NCBI RefSeq assembly: GCF_900129755.1
Contig: NZ_FQWT01000004.1
Coordinates: 310,001 to 374,000, forward strand
Origin: Chryseobacterium oranimense
GTDB lineage: Bacteria; Bacteroidota; Bacteroidia; Flavobacteriales; Weeksellaceae
Length of the DNA: 64,000 nt
Direction of reading: 5' to 3'
How positions within the stretch are numbered: position 1 is the first letter of the stretch; the number at the start of each line of letters is the position of its first letter. The position numbers were made by a program, and so were the translations under genes. A model generated the notes under the pieces. The model was given only the letters and a program-made list of their open reading frames with translations. It did not search any database and was not told the DNA's origin. Shown here piece by piece: positions 7,270-16,063 of this stretch.

Positions 7270-7884
7270 TTACTGAGAAACAGCTTCATTACAATTTTCA
7301 CCTTTAAAGTAAATACCATTGTTTTTTGATTCAAGCTTTCCGTTTTTCCTGTTGATCTTTATAAAATAAGATTCTTTAATTTCCGGACAGCCTTTAGACT
7401 TTGAGAGGTACAGATCAATATGTTTGTCTTCAATTTTATAGGATCCGCTGAGTTTATTACCGGTATCCACTGAAAAGCCATAGGTTTTAGCCAGCAGAAT
7501 AGCTTCCGGAAGATTATCTACGGTTCCGATGAAATCCCTCAATTGCTGCTCATTCACAAAATAAATAGCTCTGTCTTTTTTGCAGGCCAGAATATAGGTG
7601 AAACATTTTTCACCAACGCATTTCTGGAAAAAACCTTTCTCGGGAAAAGGTTCATTAATGGTCATGAAATCCGGCATTTGGCTTTCGTATACCACCGCTT
7701 TATCCGGATCGGGATCATTAGTCAGTACTCTCCAGTAGCCATATTCTTTATCAGGAACAATGAACGGGTAGAGTAGTTCAATATTGTCGAGGATTTCCGG
7801 GATTTTTTTGAAATCGGCGGGGACTGCATTTTGAGAAAGCAGCAAACCCGGGATCAGAAAAGAGATGATCGAAATAATTTTCAT
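7270..7884 (-). CDS. Secreted hypothetical protein
   Basis: The protein is 204 residues long from ATG at 7884, where MKIISIISFLIPGLLLSQ makes a normal signal peptide without a lipobox. ATG at 7908 would add eight residues and is possible. I do not recognise the family. The mature part is charged, with two Cys pairs (KCVGEKC, and CPE with ENC near the end) that could form disulfides, and with DPDPDK and KGCPEIKESYFIKINRKNGK strand-like stretches. A lipoprotein gene lies 38 bases upstream on the same strand (starting at 8327), so the two may be co-transcribed. Confidence 0.7.
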   Translation of the reverse strand: MKIISIISFLIPGLLLSQNAVPADFKKIPEILDNIELLYPFIVPDKEYGYWRVLTNDPDPDKAVVYESQMPDFMTINEPFPEKGFFQKCVGEKCFTYILACKKDRAIYFVNEQQLRDFIGTVDNLPEAILLAKTYGFSVDTGNKLSGSYKIEDKHIDLYLSKSKGCPEIKESYFIKINRKNGKLESKNNGIYFKGENCNEAVSQ

Positions 7885-7922
7885 AATTATTATTTTCTTA
7901 AACAGCATAAATACTGACTCAA

Positions 7923-8327
7923 TTATTTCAGTATAATTTTATAATATCCTTTTTCATCAGTTACATCAATCCCTATGCCTGTAAATGTTAATTTATTAAT
8001 CTGATATCCATCGCAGCCTCCTTTAAACTCGGACGACTGTATTGAAAAATCAAAAGTTTTGATATTAGACTGGAAATTGTACTTTTTTGTTCCATTATAG
8101 GCCCCAACATTTTCTAATATAATCATGTCGTCGGATGTTTTGGTTAATTGTACTCCATTCTGGTTTTCATCCTTGATGGAATAGGCAGTGAGGGTTCCGT
8201 TTGTGATCAGATTTTCATCGTCAGAATTAACGAATTTAAAAGCTATCGTCTGAGGAGCATTATAACAATCTTCACCGCATGCTGTGAAAATAAAACTCAT
8301 TAAAAGGAATATGAATATATTTTTCAT
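7923..8327 (-). CDS. Hypothetical lipoprotein
   Basis: The protein is 134 residues long. MKNIFIFLLMSFIFTAC has a lipobox ending at Cys17, so the product is exported and lipidated. The mature part is mostly predicted beta structure, with a further Cys at 21 and one in GGCDGYQINKLTF. The ending VTDEKGYYKIIL looks like the last strands of a small beta sandwich. I recognise it as one of the short lipoproteins frequent in Chryseobacterium, but assign no function. It precedes the secreted protein at 7270-7884 by 38 bases and is probably in the same transcript. Confidence 0.72.
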   Translation of the reverse strand: MKNIFIFLLMSFIFTACGEDCYNAPQTIAFKFVNSDDENLITNGTLTAYSIKDENQNGVQLTKTSDDMIILENVGAYNGTKKYNFQSNIKTFDFSIQSSEFKGGCDGYQINKLTFTGIGIDVTDEKGYYKIILK

Positions 8328-8450
8328 GGAATACTGATTAATTTGTGTGAAAAGTAAAATTAATCATTAAACTGCTGTATTCAAAAAATAATTTTGTTCC
8401 TGCGGCTGTATTTTTTGTCATTTATCAATTAATTTAATTTCAAAATCTAT

Positions 8451-8458
8451 TACATTTG
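8451..8458 (+). promoter_or_regulatory. -7 box of the ppc promoter (near-leaderless)
   Basis: TACATTTG matches TAnnTTTG and ends 4 bases before the ppc ATG. The -33 position has only TTA. It implies a transcript starting at or next to the start codon. Confidence 0.55.
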
Positions 8459-8462
8459 TTAT

Positions 8463-10997
8463 ATGATACACGACCAACGAGCAGAAAAATTCAGGCAGAT
8501 CGTGGAGAATAAGTTCCAGATCTACAATTCATTATTTATGAGCCTGCCTTATGATAAAATGACCAATATCGGGATGCTTCTCCCGTTCCTTTACGAGGAA
8601 AGCAGAAACGGATATGAAGAAGGCAAAACCCCTGAGGAAATTATCGAAGAATTCTTTAAAAATCATACCGATCTTCAAAAGGAGGAGCAGAAAGTAGAGC
8701 TGCTTTTCAAGATTATCCAATATATTGAAAGACAGGTAGTTTTGTTTGATAGTATTGAAGATGCAGCTTTTCCAAGCCTCCATTCCGAAAGCGACAACGG
8801 AACGGTTACCAATCTTTTCGAACGTTCTTACCAGGATCACAAACTTGAAAAAGTTCGTGAAAAGCTGAAGGATTTTACGGTAAAAGTAGTGTTTACGGCA
8901 CACCCGACGCAATTTTATCCAAGCTCGGTACAGAGGATTATCCAGGATCTGAGGGGAGCTATTACCAGCGATTCCGTTACCCAGATTGATATGCTTCTGC
9001 AGCAGTTGGGGAAAACACCCTTTGTCAATAAAGAAAAGCCAACGCCAATTGATGAAGCGCTGAGCATCATTTCTTATTTAAGATATGTTTATTACGATAC
9101 AATCGGAGAGCTGTTTACCAAGATCAAAAAGACCTTTGGAAACGGTCATTTCCATCTTCACGAAGATATTATTCAGCTTGGTTTCTGGCCGGGTGGAGAC
9201 AGAGACGGAAATCCGTTTGTGACTGCGGATGTTACCAAAAGAGTGGCAGAAGAACTCCGTTCCGCCATTCTGAAATCTTACTACAGCCATTTGAAATTTA
9301 TCAGAAGGAGGTTAAGTTTCAGAGGCGTATCTGAAGTGCTGACCCAGCTGAGCGATGAGCTTTACAGTGCCATTTTCAACGGAAAAATGATCACGGCAGA
9401 TGATATTCTGAAAAAAGCTGAGGAAGCAGAAAAAATACTGGTGAATGAGCATAATTCTCTGTTTTTAGATCTTCTGGTAAATTTCAGAGACCGTGTGAAA
9501 ATTTTCGGAACTCATTTTGCGACATTGGACGTCCGCCAGGACAGCAGAATCCATCAGAAAGTAATTGATGACGTTTTTGCAAAAGTTTATGGTAATGCCG
9601 AGGCCGGGGAAGAAGAAAAATTCAATAAGCTGATCCAGCTTGGTAATAAAGTTGATGCAGATCAGTTTGAAGATATCGTTAAAGATACTTTATTAACTGT
9701 TTGCCAGATTTCTGAAATTCAGGATCTCAACGGGCAGAGAGGGATGAACCGTTATATTATTTCCAATTCCGATGCTGTAAAAGATGTGATGAATGTGTAT
9801 GCATTCTTTAAAATCTGCGGCTATAAGGATGAAGAGATCAAAATGGATATTGTTCCTCTTTTTGAAACAATGGAAGGCCTTGCCAATGCTGAAAATGTAA
9901 TGAGTGAGCTTTACCGGAATCCTGTCTATAAAAAACATCTTGAAAGAAGAGGAAATCAGCAGACGATTATGCTTGGTTTTTCAGACGGGACAAAAGATGG
10001 GGGCTATCTTAAAGCCAACTGGGAGATTTATAAAGCCAAAGAAGTCTTAACTAAACTTTCCGTCCAGAATGGTATAAAAGTAGTGTTCTTTGATGGCAGA
10101 GGCGGCCCGCCGGCAAGAGGAGGAGGTAAAACCCATGATTTCTATGCATCACAGGGAAATACCATCGCGAACAATAAAATCGAACTGACCATACAGGGAC
10201 AGACGATCACCAGTATTTTTGGAAATAAAGAACAGGCCAAATACAACTTTGAGCAGCTTCTGACCGCCGGAGTTGAAAATGATGTTTTCAAAAATTCCAA
10301 AAAAGACCTTACGGAAAAAGAAAGAAAGCTCATCATTGAACTGGCAGAGATCAGCTATAAAAAATACTCGGATCTGAAAGCACATCCAATGTTTGTTCCT
10401 TATCTTCAGGAAATGAGTACCCTTGAATATTACGGTAAGACCAACATCGGAAGCCGCCCGTCCAAAAGAGGAAACGGAAGCGAGCTGAAATTCGAAGATT
10501 TAAGAGCCATTCCTTTTGTAGGCTCCTGGTCTCAGCTGAAGCAGAATGTCCCAGGGTTTTTCGGGTTCGGATTTGCCATGCAGCAGATGAAAGAGAAGGG
10601 AAGGCTGGATGAGGTGAAAGAACTGTATAAAGGTTCGGATTTCTTTAAAACTTTAGTCCTGAATTCTATGATGAGTATGAACAAGTCTTATTTTCCGCTG
10701 ACGTATTACATCAAAAATAATCCTAAATTCGGAGCATTCTGGAATGTCCTTTATGATGAATATGTCCTTTCAAGAGATATCATGCTGGAACTTACCGGCT
10801 TCAAGATGCTGCAGGAAGAAGATCCGTTATCCAGAAAATCTGTGAAAATAAGGGAAAAGATTGTTTTGCCGCTATTGAGTATTCAGCAATATGCCTTAAT
10901 GAAAATCCAGAAAGGAGAAGGAAACAGAGAAGCTTATGAAAAGCTGGTAACAAGGTCATTATTTGGAAACATCAATGCGAGCAGAAATTCAGCTTAA
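8463..10997 (+). CDS. ppc: Phosphoenolpyruvate carboxylase
   Basis: This 844-residue cytosolic enzyme carboxylates PEP with bicarbonate to oxaloacetate and so refills the citric acid cycle. The catalytic motifs are all present: VFTAHPTQ with the essential His (about 147), GGDRDGNPFVTADVT (about 244-258), FFDGRGGPPARGGG (about 542-555) and SRPSKRG (about 660). The length is slightly short of the roughly 880 residues of E. coli PEPC. The C-terminus ends NINASRNSA, where most PEPCs end in RNTG; the buried Arg-Asn pair is kept. The gene is flanked by its own promoter and a strong terminator, so it is monocistronic. Confidence 0.97.
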   Translation: MIHDQRAEKFRQIVENKFQIYNSLFMSLPYDKMTNIGMLLPFLYEESRNGYEEGKTPEEIIEEFFKNHTDLQKEEQKVELLFKIIQYIERQVVLFDSIEDAAFPSLHSESDNGTVTNLFERSYQDHKLEKVREKLKDFTVKVVFTAHPTQFYPSSVQRIIQDLRGAITSDSVTQIDMLLQQLGKTPFVNKEKPTPIDEALSIISYLRYVYYDTIGELFTKIKKTFGNGHFHLHEDIIQLGFWPGGDRDGNPFVTADVTKRVAEELRSAILKSYYSHLKFIRRRLSFRGVSEVLTQLSDELYSAIFNGKMITADDILKKAEEAEKILVNEHNSLFLDLLVNFRDRVKIFGTHFATLDVRQDSRIHQKVIDDVFAKVYGNAEAGEEEKFNKLIQLGNKVDADQFEDIVKDTLLTVCQISEIQDLNGQRGMNRYIISNSDAVKDVMNVYAFFKICGYKDEEIKMDIVPLFETMEGLANAENVMSELYRNPVYKKHLERRGNQQTIMLGFSDGTKDGGYLKANWEIYKAKEVLTKLSVQNGIKVVFFDGRGGPPARGGGKTHDFYASQGNTIANNKIELTIQGQTITSIFGNKEQAKYNFEQLLTAGVENDVFKNSKKDLTEKERKLIIELAEISYKKYSDLKAHPMFVPYLQEMSTLEYYGKTNIGSRPSKRGNGSELKFEDLRAIPFVGSWSQLKQNVPGFFGFGFAMQQMKEKGRLDEVKELYKGSDFFKTLVLNSMMSMNKSYFPLTYYIKNNPKFGAFWNVLYDEYVLSRDIMLELTGFKMLQEEDPLSRKSVKIREKIVLPLLSIQQYALMKIQKGEGNREAYEKLVTRSLFGNINASRNSA

Positions 10998-11007
10998 CTG
11001 ATATATA

Positions 11008-11039
11008 AACGCCTCTCAATTGAGAGGCGTTATTTTTTT
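11008..11039 (+). terminator. Rho-independent terminator after ppc
   Basis: AACGCCTCTC (11008-11017) pairs perfectly with GAGAGGCGTT (11022-11031) around AATT, followed by a run of seven Ts. Confidence 0.95.
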
Positions 11040-11047
11040 GATTTAAA

Positions 11048-11168
11048 TTTTGGCTAAAGCCTTTGGTAAAATGTTTAGATTATTGAACGAATGAACGGGC
11101 TGAAGCCCGTCCTAATTCAATATTTGTTATTACCAATCTGAGTGATCTGAGCAATCTGTGCGAAATAA
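11048..11168. repeat. Palindromic intergenic repeat: GGCTAAAGCC and ACGGGCTGAAGCCCGT hairpins
   Basis: GGCTAAAGCC (11052-11061) and ACGGGCTGAAGCCCGT (11095-11110) are both self-complementary with GAAG/TAAA-type loops. They are followed by CAATCTGAGTGATCTGAGCA. A relative of the same core, ACGGGTTAAAGCCCGT, is used as a terminator at 42033-42057. I know this type as dispersed in flavobacterial genomes. Confidence 0.6.
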
Positions 11169-11204
11169 AAATTACCGATCTGCACCAGTTTAACCGTTAT
11201 TTAA

Positions 11205-12809
11205 TTACTCTTTTAAGAACTTTTCATAAAAAGTGTCATTCTTCATCTTAATTTTCAGGTAGTACGTTCCTTTCGGAAAGTCCTCAACTTTTACAGATTT
11301 TTGCCCGCTATTTTTCCTGATCAGCTTCCCTAAATTATCATAGATTTCCAATGATATAACTTCACCTTCAGAAGCCACATTCAGAATGTTTTTTACAGGA
11401 TTGGGAAATAGGGCAAACTTTTCTTTCTTCACTATTTCAGAGGTATTCAGCACTTGATTGTAAACGCTTCCAAAATTGAGAATTCCATACCCCATCTGGT
11501 CTGTGTGGACAGGGTATAGCGAAGCGGTCTGGCGGAGTTTTGTTCTGATCTGTTCCCTGTTCATCGATGGGAAAGCCTGAATAAGACATGCGACACCACC
11601 TGCGGCGATGGGAGTTGCAATAGATGTTCCGCTGACTGAGGTTAATGTACCGTTGGTAACGGTTGCCGCAGCACTTCCTCTTGAACTTCCGTCAGGTTTT
11701 ACCACACCCAAGGAATTAGGCCCATAAGATGAAAATCCTGAAGAGCTTCCTGCTGCATCCACAGATCCTATGCTGAATACCTTGGCGTTATCTGCCGGGG
11801 TCATAATGTAATGCCAGGGCTGGGCTCCTGAATTTCCTGCTGCCGCGAGAACAAAAATCCCTTTATTGGCAGCTATTTCAGCAGCTCTGGCAATAAAAGA
11901 AGTAGTTCCGTTCATGTCCGAGTATGTGTAGTTGTACCTGGAGTCGTCAAAAACATTGTAACCAAGTGAGGCTGTGATGATATCAACACCTTTTCTGTCT
12001 GCTTCTTCAGCTGCTTCTATCCAGTATAATTCTTCTTCGGGAATTTCACCGACAGCATTTTCGCTGCGGTAAAGGTAAAAATCGGCATCCGGGGCAGATC
12101 CTACAAAAGTATTTTCAATATATCCGCCAATAGCTCCTAAGACAGCAGATCCGTGATTGCTGATGGAAGTATTGTATACATTGGGAGTTTTGGTGACAAA
12201 GTCGTAAACGGCTTTGATTTGGTTATTGTTGCGCAGTCTTTCAAATGCAGATCCGGTATCCACATAAGGAAAACCGGCATCAATAACCGCAATAGAGATC
12301 CCCGTACCTGTAAACCCGGTAAGGTGAAGGGGCCTTAAATTAATCTGGTCGATCTGTGCGGATCCAGAGCCATAATCAAAAACAGTCAGTGTCTTTTGCG
12401 TTTCAGAAACCGGATTCCATTTATTCTGAACTGCTGTTTTAGGGGCCGAAGTGTTATTTTTTGCAAACCGTCCCACCGACTGTACATAAGGCTGTGTCTG
12501 CAAAACTGTTATTTGTGCCGGAGTTGCGTTTACAGCTGCTCCGTTAAGCCATTTGGAATAGTCGGTGACGGTAAAGCCTAGGTTCTGAAGATTCTGGATG
12601 TAAGACTGCTCAATAGGAGCATCCTGGTCGTTCAGAACAATACCCAGCGAAGTACGTCTGTTGAGGGATTTCTGGCTCAGTTCAGAAAGCGGATTGGCAT
12701 AAAAAGCAGCTTTATTCGGTTTGTCCGTAAAATAAACAAAAACAAGCTCTGTTTGCGCATTTACAGTAGAGTAACCCACTAAAAGACAAAAGAGTAAAAG
12801 TTTTTTCAT
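11205..12809 (-). CDS. Secreted S8 (subtilisin-like) serine peptidase with T9SS sorting domain
   Basis: The protein is 534 residues long from ATG at 12809. A signal peptide (about 1-19, ending VNAQ) is followed by a pro-region to about 160 and the subtilase domain. The triad is Asp177 (VIDAGFP), His219 (SNHGSAV) and Ser396 (SGTSIATP), with oxyanion Asn326 (AAAGNSG). The last 70 or so residues (FALFPNPVKNILNV to the end) form a Por-type C-terminal sorting domain, so the protease leaves through the type IX system and is released or attached to the surface. The ATG at 12824 is rejected because a -7 box overlaps it. The gene is alone on the minus strand and divergent from the DegT aminotransferase. 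Confidence 0.93.
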   Translation of the reverse strand: MKKLLLFCLLVGYSTVNAQTELVFVYFTDKPNKAAFYANPLSELSQKSLNRRTSLGIVLNDQDAPIEQSYIQNLQNLGFTVTDYSKWLNGAAVNATPAQITVLQTQPYVQSVGRFAKNNTSAPKTAVQNKWNPVSETQKTLTVFDYGSGSAQIDQINLRPLHLTGFTGTGISIAVIDAGFPYVDTGSAFERLRNNNQIKAVYDFVTKTPNVYNTSISNHGSAVLGAIGGYIENTFVGSAPDADFYLYRSENAVGEIPEEELYWIEAAEEADRKGVDIITASLGYNVFDDSRYNYTYSDMNGTTSFIARAAEIAANKGIFVLAAAGNSGAQPWHYIMTPADNAKVFSIGSVDAAGSSSGFSSYGPNSLGVVKPDGSSRGSAAATVTNGTLTSVSGTSIATPIAAGGVACLIQAFPSMNREQIRTKLRQTASLYPVHTDQMGYGILNFGSVYNQVLNTSEIVKKEKFALFPNPVKNILNVASEGEVISLEIYDNLGKLIRKNSGQKSVKVEDFPKGTYYLKIKMKNDTFYEKFLKE

Positions 12810-12823
12810 AAAGTTATTTTCCA

Positions 12824-12831
12824 TAAAGATA
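12824..12831 (-). promoter_or_regulatory. Variant -7 box for the S8 peptidase gene
   Basis: On the minus strand TATCTTTA overlaps the first possible ATG (12824) and lies 14 bases before the preferred ATG (12809). That favours the shorter start. Confidence 0.4.
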
Positions 12832-12851
12832 AAACAAAATCAATAAAATTT

Positions 12852-12880
12852 TTGATAGGATTTTAAATTCCTTATTTTTA
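12852..12880 (+). promoter_or_regulatory. Promoter of the DegT-galE group
   Basis: TTG (12852-12854), 18 bases, then TATTTTTA (12873-12880), a one-base variant of TAnnTTTG, 15 bases before the ATG at 12896. Confidence 0.45.
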
Positions 12881-12895
12881 CACAAATATTTATTT

Positions 12896-14020
12896 ATGAA
12901 AAAAATTCAGATGGTTGACTTGCAAAGTCAGTATTACAAAATAAAGAATGATGTAGACAATGCGGTTTTAAATGTAATGGATTCTGCGGCTTTCATCAAC
13001 GGCCCGGAAGTAAAGTCTTTCCAGAATGAATTGGAATCTTATTTAGATGTAAAGCATGTGATCCCGTGTGCTAACGGAACGGATGCTTTGCAGATCGCAC
13101 TGATGGCTTTGGACCTGAAAGAAGGGGATGAGGTGATCACTGCAGATTTTACTTTTGCCGCTACAGTAGAAGTTATTCATCTGCTTAAGCTGAAATCAGT
13201 ACTGGTAGATGTAGATTACGATACATTCACAATTTCTACGGAAGAAATTAAAAAAGCAATCACTCCAAGAACAAAAGCAATTATTCCGGTCCATATCTTT
13301 GGACAGTGTGCGAATATGGAAGAGATCTTAAAAATTGCGGAAGAACATAACCTGTATGTTATTGAAGATAATGCACAGGCCATAGGAGCACAGTATACAT
13401 TCTCTGACGGAACTCAGAAATATGCGGGAACAATGGCAACGGTAGGAACTACTTCATTTTTTCCTTCCAAAAATCTAGGATGCTATGGAGATGGCGGGGC
13501 TCTTTTCACAAATAATGATGAACTGGCACACCGTCTGAGAGGAATCGTTAACCACGGAATGTACGAGAGGTATTATCATGATGAAGTAGGTGTGAATTCC
13601 AGATTAGACAGTATTCAGGCGGCAGTTTTAAGAAAGAAACTTCCTCATTTGGATACTTACAATGAAGCAAGAAGAAAAGCAGCCGATTATTATGATGAGG
13701 CATTTGCAGGACATGCAGATATTCTTACTCCACAAAGATCAGAAAACTCAACGCATGTATTCCACCAATATACTTTAAGAATCCTGAACGGAAAGCGTAA
13801 TGAGCTTCAGAAATTCCTTGCAGAAAAGGAAATTCCTGCAATGATCTATTATCCGGTAGCGTTGAGAAAGCAGAAAGCCTATTTCCAGGAAAGCAATGAT
13901 GAAGATTTTGTGAACACAGACAAGCTTCTGGATCAGGTGATCTCTCTGCCCATGCATACGGAACTGGATGAAGAGCAGCTGAAGTATATTACGGATGCGG
14001 TGCTTGAGTTTATGAAGTAG
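12896..14020 (+). CDS. DegT/DnrJ/EryC1/StrS family PLP-dependent aminotransferase
   Basis: The protein is 374 residues long, typical for sugar aminotransferases. Features include CANGTDAL near 58-65 for phosphate binding, VIEDNAQAIG (about 155-164) with the PLP-ring Asp, and FFPSKNLGCYGDGG with the Schiff-base lysine at about 192. These enzymes transaminate keto-sugars on nucleotide carriers to make amino sugars for LPS, glycan or capsule. galE and a cytidylyltransferase-like gene follow on the same strand, which fits envelope glycan synthesis. The next gene starts at the base right after the stop codon. The exact sugar cannot be told from sequence. Confidence 0.93.
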   Translation: MKKIQMVDLQSQYYKIKNDVDNAVLNVMDSAAFINGPEVKSFQNELESYLDVKHVIPCANGTDALQIALMALDLKEGDEVITADFTFAATVEVIHLLKLKSVLVDVDYDTFTISTEEIKKAITPRTKAIIPVHIFGQCANMEEILKIAEEHNLYVIEDNAQAIGAQYTFSDGTQKYAGTMATVGTTSFFPSKNLGCYGDGGALFTNNDELAHRLRGIVNHGMYERYYHDEVGVNSRLDSIQAAVLRKKLPHLDTYNEARRKAADYYDEAFAGHADILTPQRSENSTHVFHQYTLRILNGKRNELQKFLAEKEIPAMIYYPVALRKQKAYFQESNDEDFVNTDKLLDQVISLPMHTELDEEQLKYITDAVLEFMK

Positions 14021-14437
14021 ATGAAAAAAAGAATTTTTAAATATAAAATATTTAAAGTACTTGTTGTTTTAACGAGTTCAATAATGTTGTCTCTATTAGG
14101 AATTGGCTTATTTGACTTAATCAATAGAGAAGATTTTTCTTTACAATCATATGGTGATAAACTGACAATAATTGTTGTGGCTATTTTATTTTTATTAAAA
14201 TTAATAAGCTTGATATTTATTTTATTTAAACTTTCAAAAAGTATTTTGTTGCTTAATATTTATTATATTTCTTCTCTTAGTATTCTAGTTGTAAGTACTG
14301 CAATAAATGAATTATATTCTGCAATAAATTTATTTTTAATTTTTTGTTTATCAATTCTAATTTTTTTGGTAAATAAATTTAAATATAAGAAGGTACATTA
14401 CGAAAACATAGAACTTATAGGAACACAAAACGATTAA
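14021..14437 (+). CDS. Small integral membrane protein, unknown function (138 aa)
   Basis: The ATG follows the aminotransferase TAG with no gap, so translation is probably coupled. The product has four strongly hydrophobic segments (about 11-32, 46-68, 72-88 and 98-118) and a short charged C-terminus. I do not recognise the family. Its composition differs visibly from its neighbours: it is much richer in A and T, with TTA/ATA/AAT codons dominating. That suggests recent acquisition or relaxed constraint. It lies between two sugar-metabolism genes but need not share their role. The gap to galE is only 15 bases. Confidence 0.72.
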   Translation: MKKRIFKYKIFKVLVVLTSSIMLSLLGIGLFDLINREDFSLQSYGDKLTIIVVAILFLLKLISLIFILFKLSKSILLLNIYYISSLSILVVSTAINELYSAINLFLIFCLSILIFLVNKFKYKKVHYENIELIGTQND

Positions 14438-14452
14438 AAATATTAATAAAAA

Positions 14453-15472
14453 ATGGCAATATTAGTCACAGGAGGACTTGGATATATTGGTTCTCATACA
14501 GTTGTGGAACTTTTGAATAATGGCTTTGATGTTGTCATTGTTGATGATCTATCCAATTCTGAAAAATTTATTTTAAAAAATATTGAGGAGGTTGCAGGGA
14601 AGAAACCTGTTTTTTATCCTTTTGATTTAAAGAGAAGGGAGCTTCTTACTCAGGTTTTTGATGCCCATCAGATCGACGGATGCATCAATTTTGCAGCTTC
14701 CAAAGCGGTTGGAGAAAGCCAGGTAAAGCCGATAGATTATTACGAAAATAATTTATTTACGCTGATCAATATTCTTCAGGAATTTAAGGAAAGAGGGATT
14801 TCAAACTTTATTTTCAGTTCTTCATGTACGGTGTACGGGCAGGCAGAGAAAATGCCGATTGATGAGAATACACCACTGAAAATGCCTGAAAGTGTTTATG
14901 GCAAAACAAAACAGATGGGCGAAGAAATTTTGATTGATTTTGCAAAAGCTTATAACAGAAAAATTTCTCTTTTAAGATATTTTAATCCTATCGGTGCTCA
15001 CCCGTCCGGAAAATTAGGCGAACTTCCATTGGGAATTCCCAATAATTTAATTCCTTATGTTACTCAAACTGCTGCCGGAATTCGCGAAAAACTGAGTATC
15101 TGGGGTGATGATTACGATACGGAAGACGGAACTGCGGTTCGTGATTATATTTACGTTGTTGATTTGGCGAAGGCGCACGTAAGTGCCCTTAAGAACTTGT
15201 TACATAGCAACGAAGAGACAGTCATTGATATATTTAACCTTGGAACAGGAAAGGGCTCATCCGTACTGGAAGTTGTGAAAGCTTTTGAAACGGCTAATGA
15301 TGTGAAAGTTCCTTATCAGATCTGTGCGAGAAGAGAGGGGGATATTACCATTGCTTATGCTAATGCAGATAAGGCTGAAAAAGAACTTCACTGGAAGTCT
15401 GAGACTTCATTGGAGGAATCTTTAAGAACGGTTTGGAAATGGCAGCAGTATCTTGACTCAAGAGCTGTTTAA
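14453..15472 (+). CDS. galE: UDP-glucose 4-epimerase
   Basis: This 339-residue short-chain dehydrogenase-type enzyme has TGGLGYIGS (6-14) binding NAD, the active-site Ser124 in FSSSCTVYG, and Tyr149/Lys153 in SVYGKTK. LRYFNPIGAHPSG and the C-terminal layout are specific for GalE. It interconverts UDP-glucose and UDP-galactose, supplying galactose units for LPS or exopolysaccharide and serving galactose catabolism. It lies 15 bases after the small membrane protein, so it is probably transcribed with the aminotransferase. Confidence 0.95.
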   Translation: MAILVTGGLGYIGSHTVVELLNNGFDVVIVDDLSNSEKFILKNIEEVAGKKPVFYPFDLKRRELLTQVFDAHQIDGCINFAASKAVGESQVKPIDYYENNLFTLINILQEFKERGISNFIFSSSCTVYGQAEKMPIDENTPLKMPESVYGKTKQMGEEILIDFAKAYNRKISLLRYFNPIGAHPSGKLGELPLGIPNNLIPYVTQTAAGIREKLSIWGDDYDTEDGTAVRDYIYVVDLAKAHVSALKNLLHSNEETVIDIFNLGTGKGSSVLEVVKAFETANDVKVPYQICARREGDITIAYANADKAEKELHWKSETSLEESLRTVWKWQQYLDSRAV

Positions 15473-15573
15473 AAAAGAATTAAAAAAACAATTATATAAC
15501 AATCTTTTCCTGCAATAGGAGCTTTTTAACGATTTAAAATAGCTGATATGCCGGAATTTTAATTGACACTGTT

Positions 15574-16026
15574 ATGAAAACACAAAAAATAGGTATTACG
15601 TTTTCCTCATTCGATCTGCTGCATGCAGGACACATCAAAATGCTTGAAGAAGCTAAAACGGTATGTGATTATTTAATTGTAGGACTTCAGGTTGATCCTT
15701 CGCATGACCGCCCGAATAAAAATAAACCCAGCCAGAGTATTGTTGAGAGGTATATTCAGCTGAAGGCAGTAAATGCCGTAGATGAAATTATCCCTTACTA
15801 TACGGAAGAAGATCTTCTTGATATTTTAAAGTCTTTTGTGATCGATGTAAGGATCATTGGGGACGATTATATGAACAGAGACTTTACAGGGAAACAATAT
15901 TGTGAAGAGAAAGGAATTGAGATCTTTTACAATAAAAGAGACCATAGGTTTTCCACGAGCGACCTCCGAAGAAGAATCTATGAAGCGGAGAAAGAAAAAA
16001 TAGAAAGAGCAGAAGCTGCAAAATAA
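15574..16026 (+). CDS. Cytidylyltransferase-like nucleotidyltransferase (TagD/RfaE2 type)
   Basis: The protein is 150 residues long, one nucleotidyltransferase domain. The signature HAGH (17-20, within SFDLLHAGHI) binds the nucleotide, and FSTSDLRRRI (about 130-139) is the C-terminal family motif. Relatives include glycerol-3-phosphate cytidylyltransferase and the heptose-1-phosphate adenylyltransferase domain of HldE. The VGLQVDPSHDRPNKNKP loop is typical of the Bacteroidota group usually annotated only as adenylyl/cytidylyltransferase. It probably activates a sugar or polyol phosphate for envelope glycan, in line with the upstream galE and aminotransferase. The 101-base gap before it suggests a weaker operon link. 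Confidence 0.88.
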   Translation: MKTQKIGITFSSFDLLHAGHIKMLEEAKTVCDYLIVGLQVDPSHDRPNKNKPSQSIVERYIQLKAVNAVDEIIPYYTEEDLLDILKSFVIDVRIIGDDYMNRDFTGKQYCEEKGIEIFYNKRDHRFSTSDLRRRIYEAEKEKIERAEAAK

Positions 16027-16027
16027 A

Positions 16028-16058
16028 AAAATCCCGAAAAATATTTTCGGGATTTTTT
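16028..16058. terminator. Bidirectional terminator between the cytidylyltransferase and the TonB-type receptor
   Basis: AAATCCCGAAAA pairs with TTTTCGGGATTT around a short AT loop. T-runs flank both sides, serving two convergent genes ending at 16026 and 16064. Confidence 0.92.
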
Positions 16059-16063
16059 GTGTA

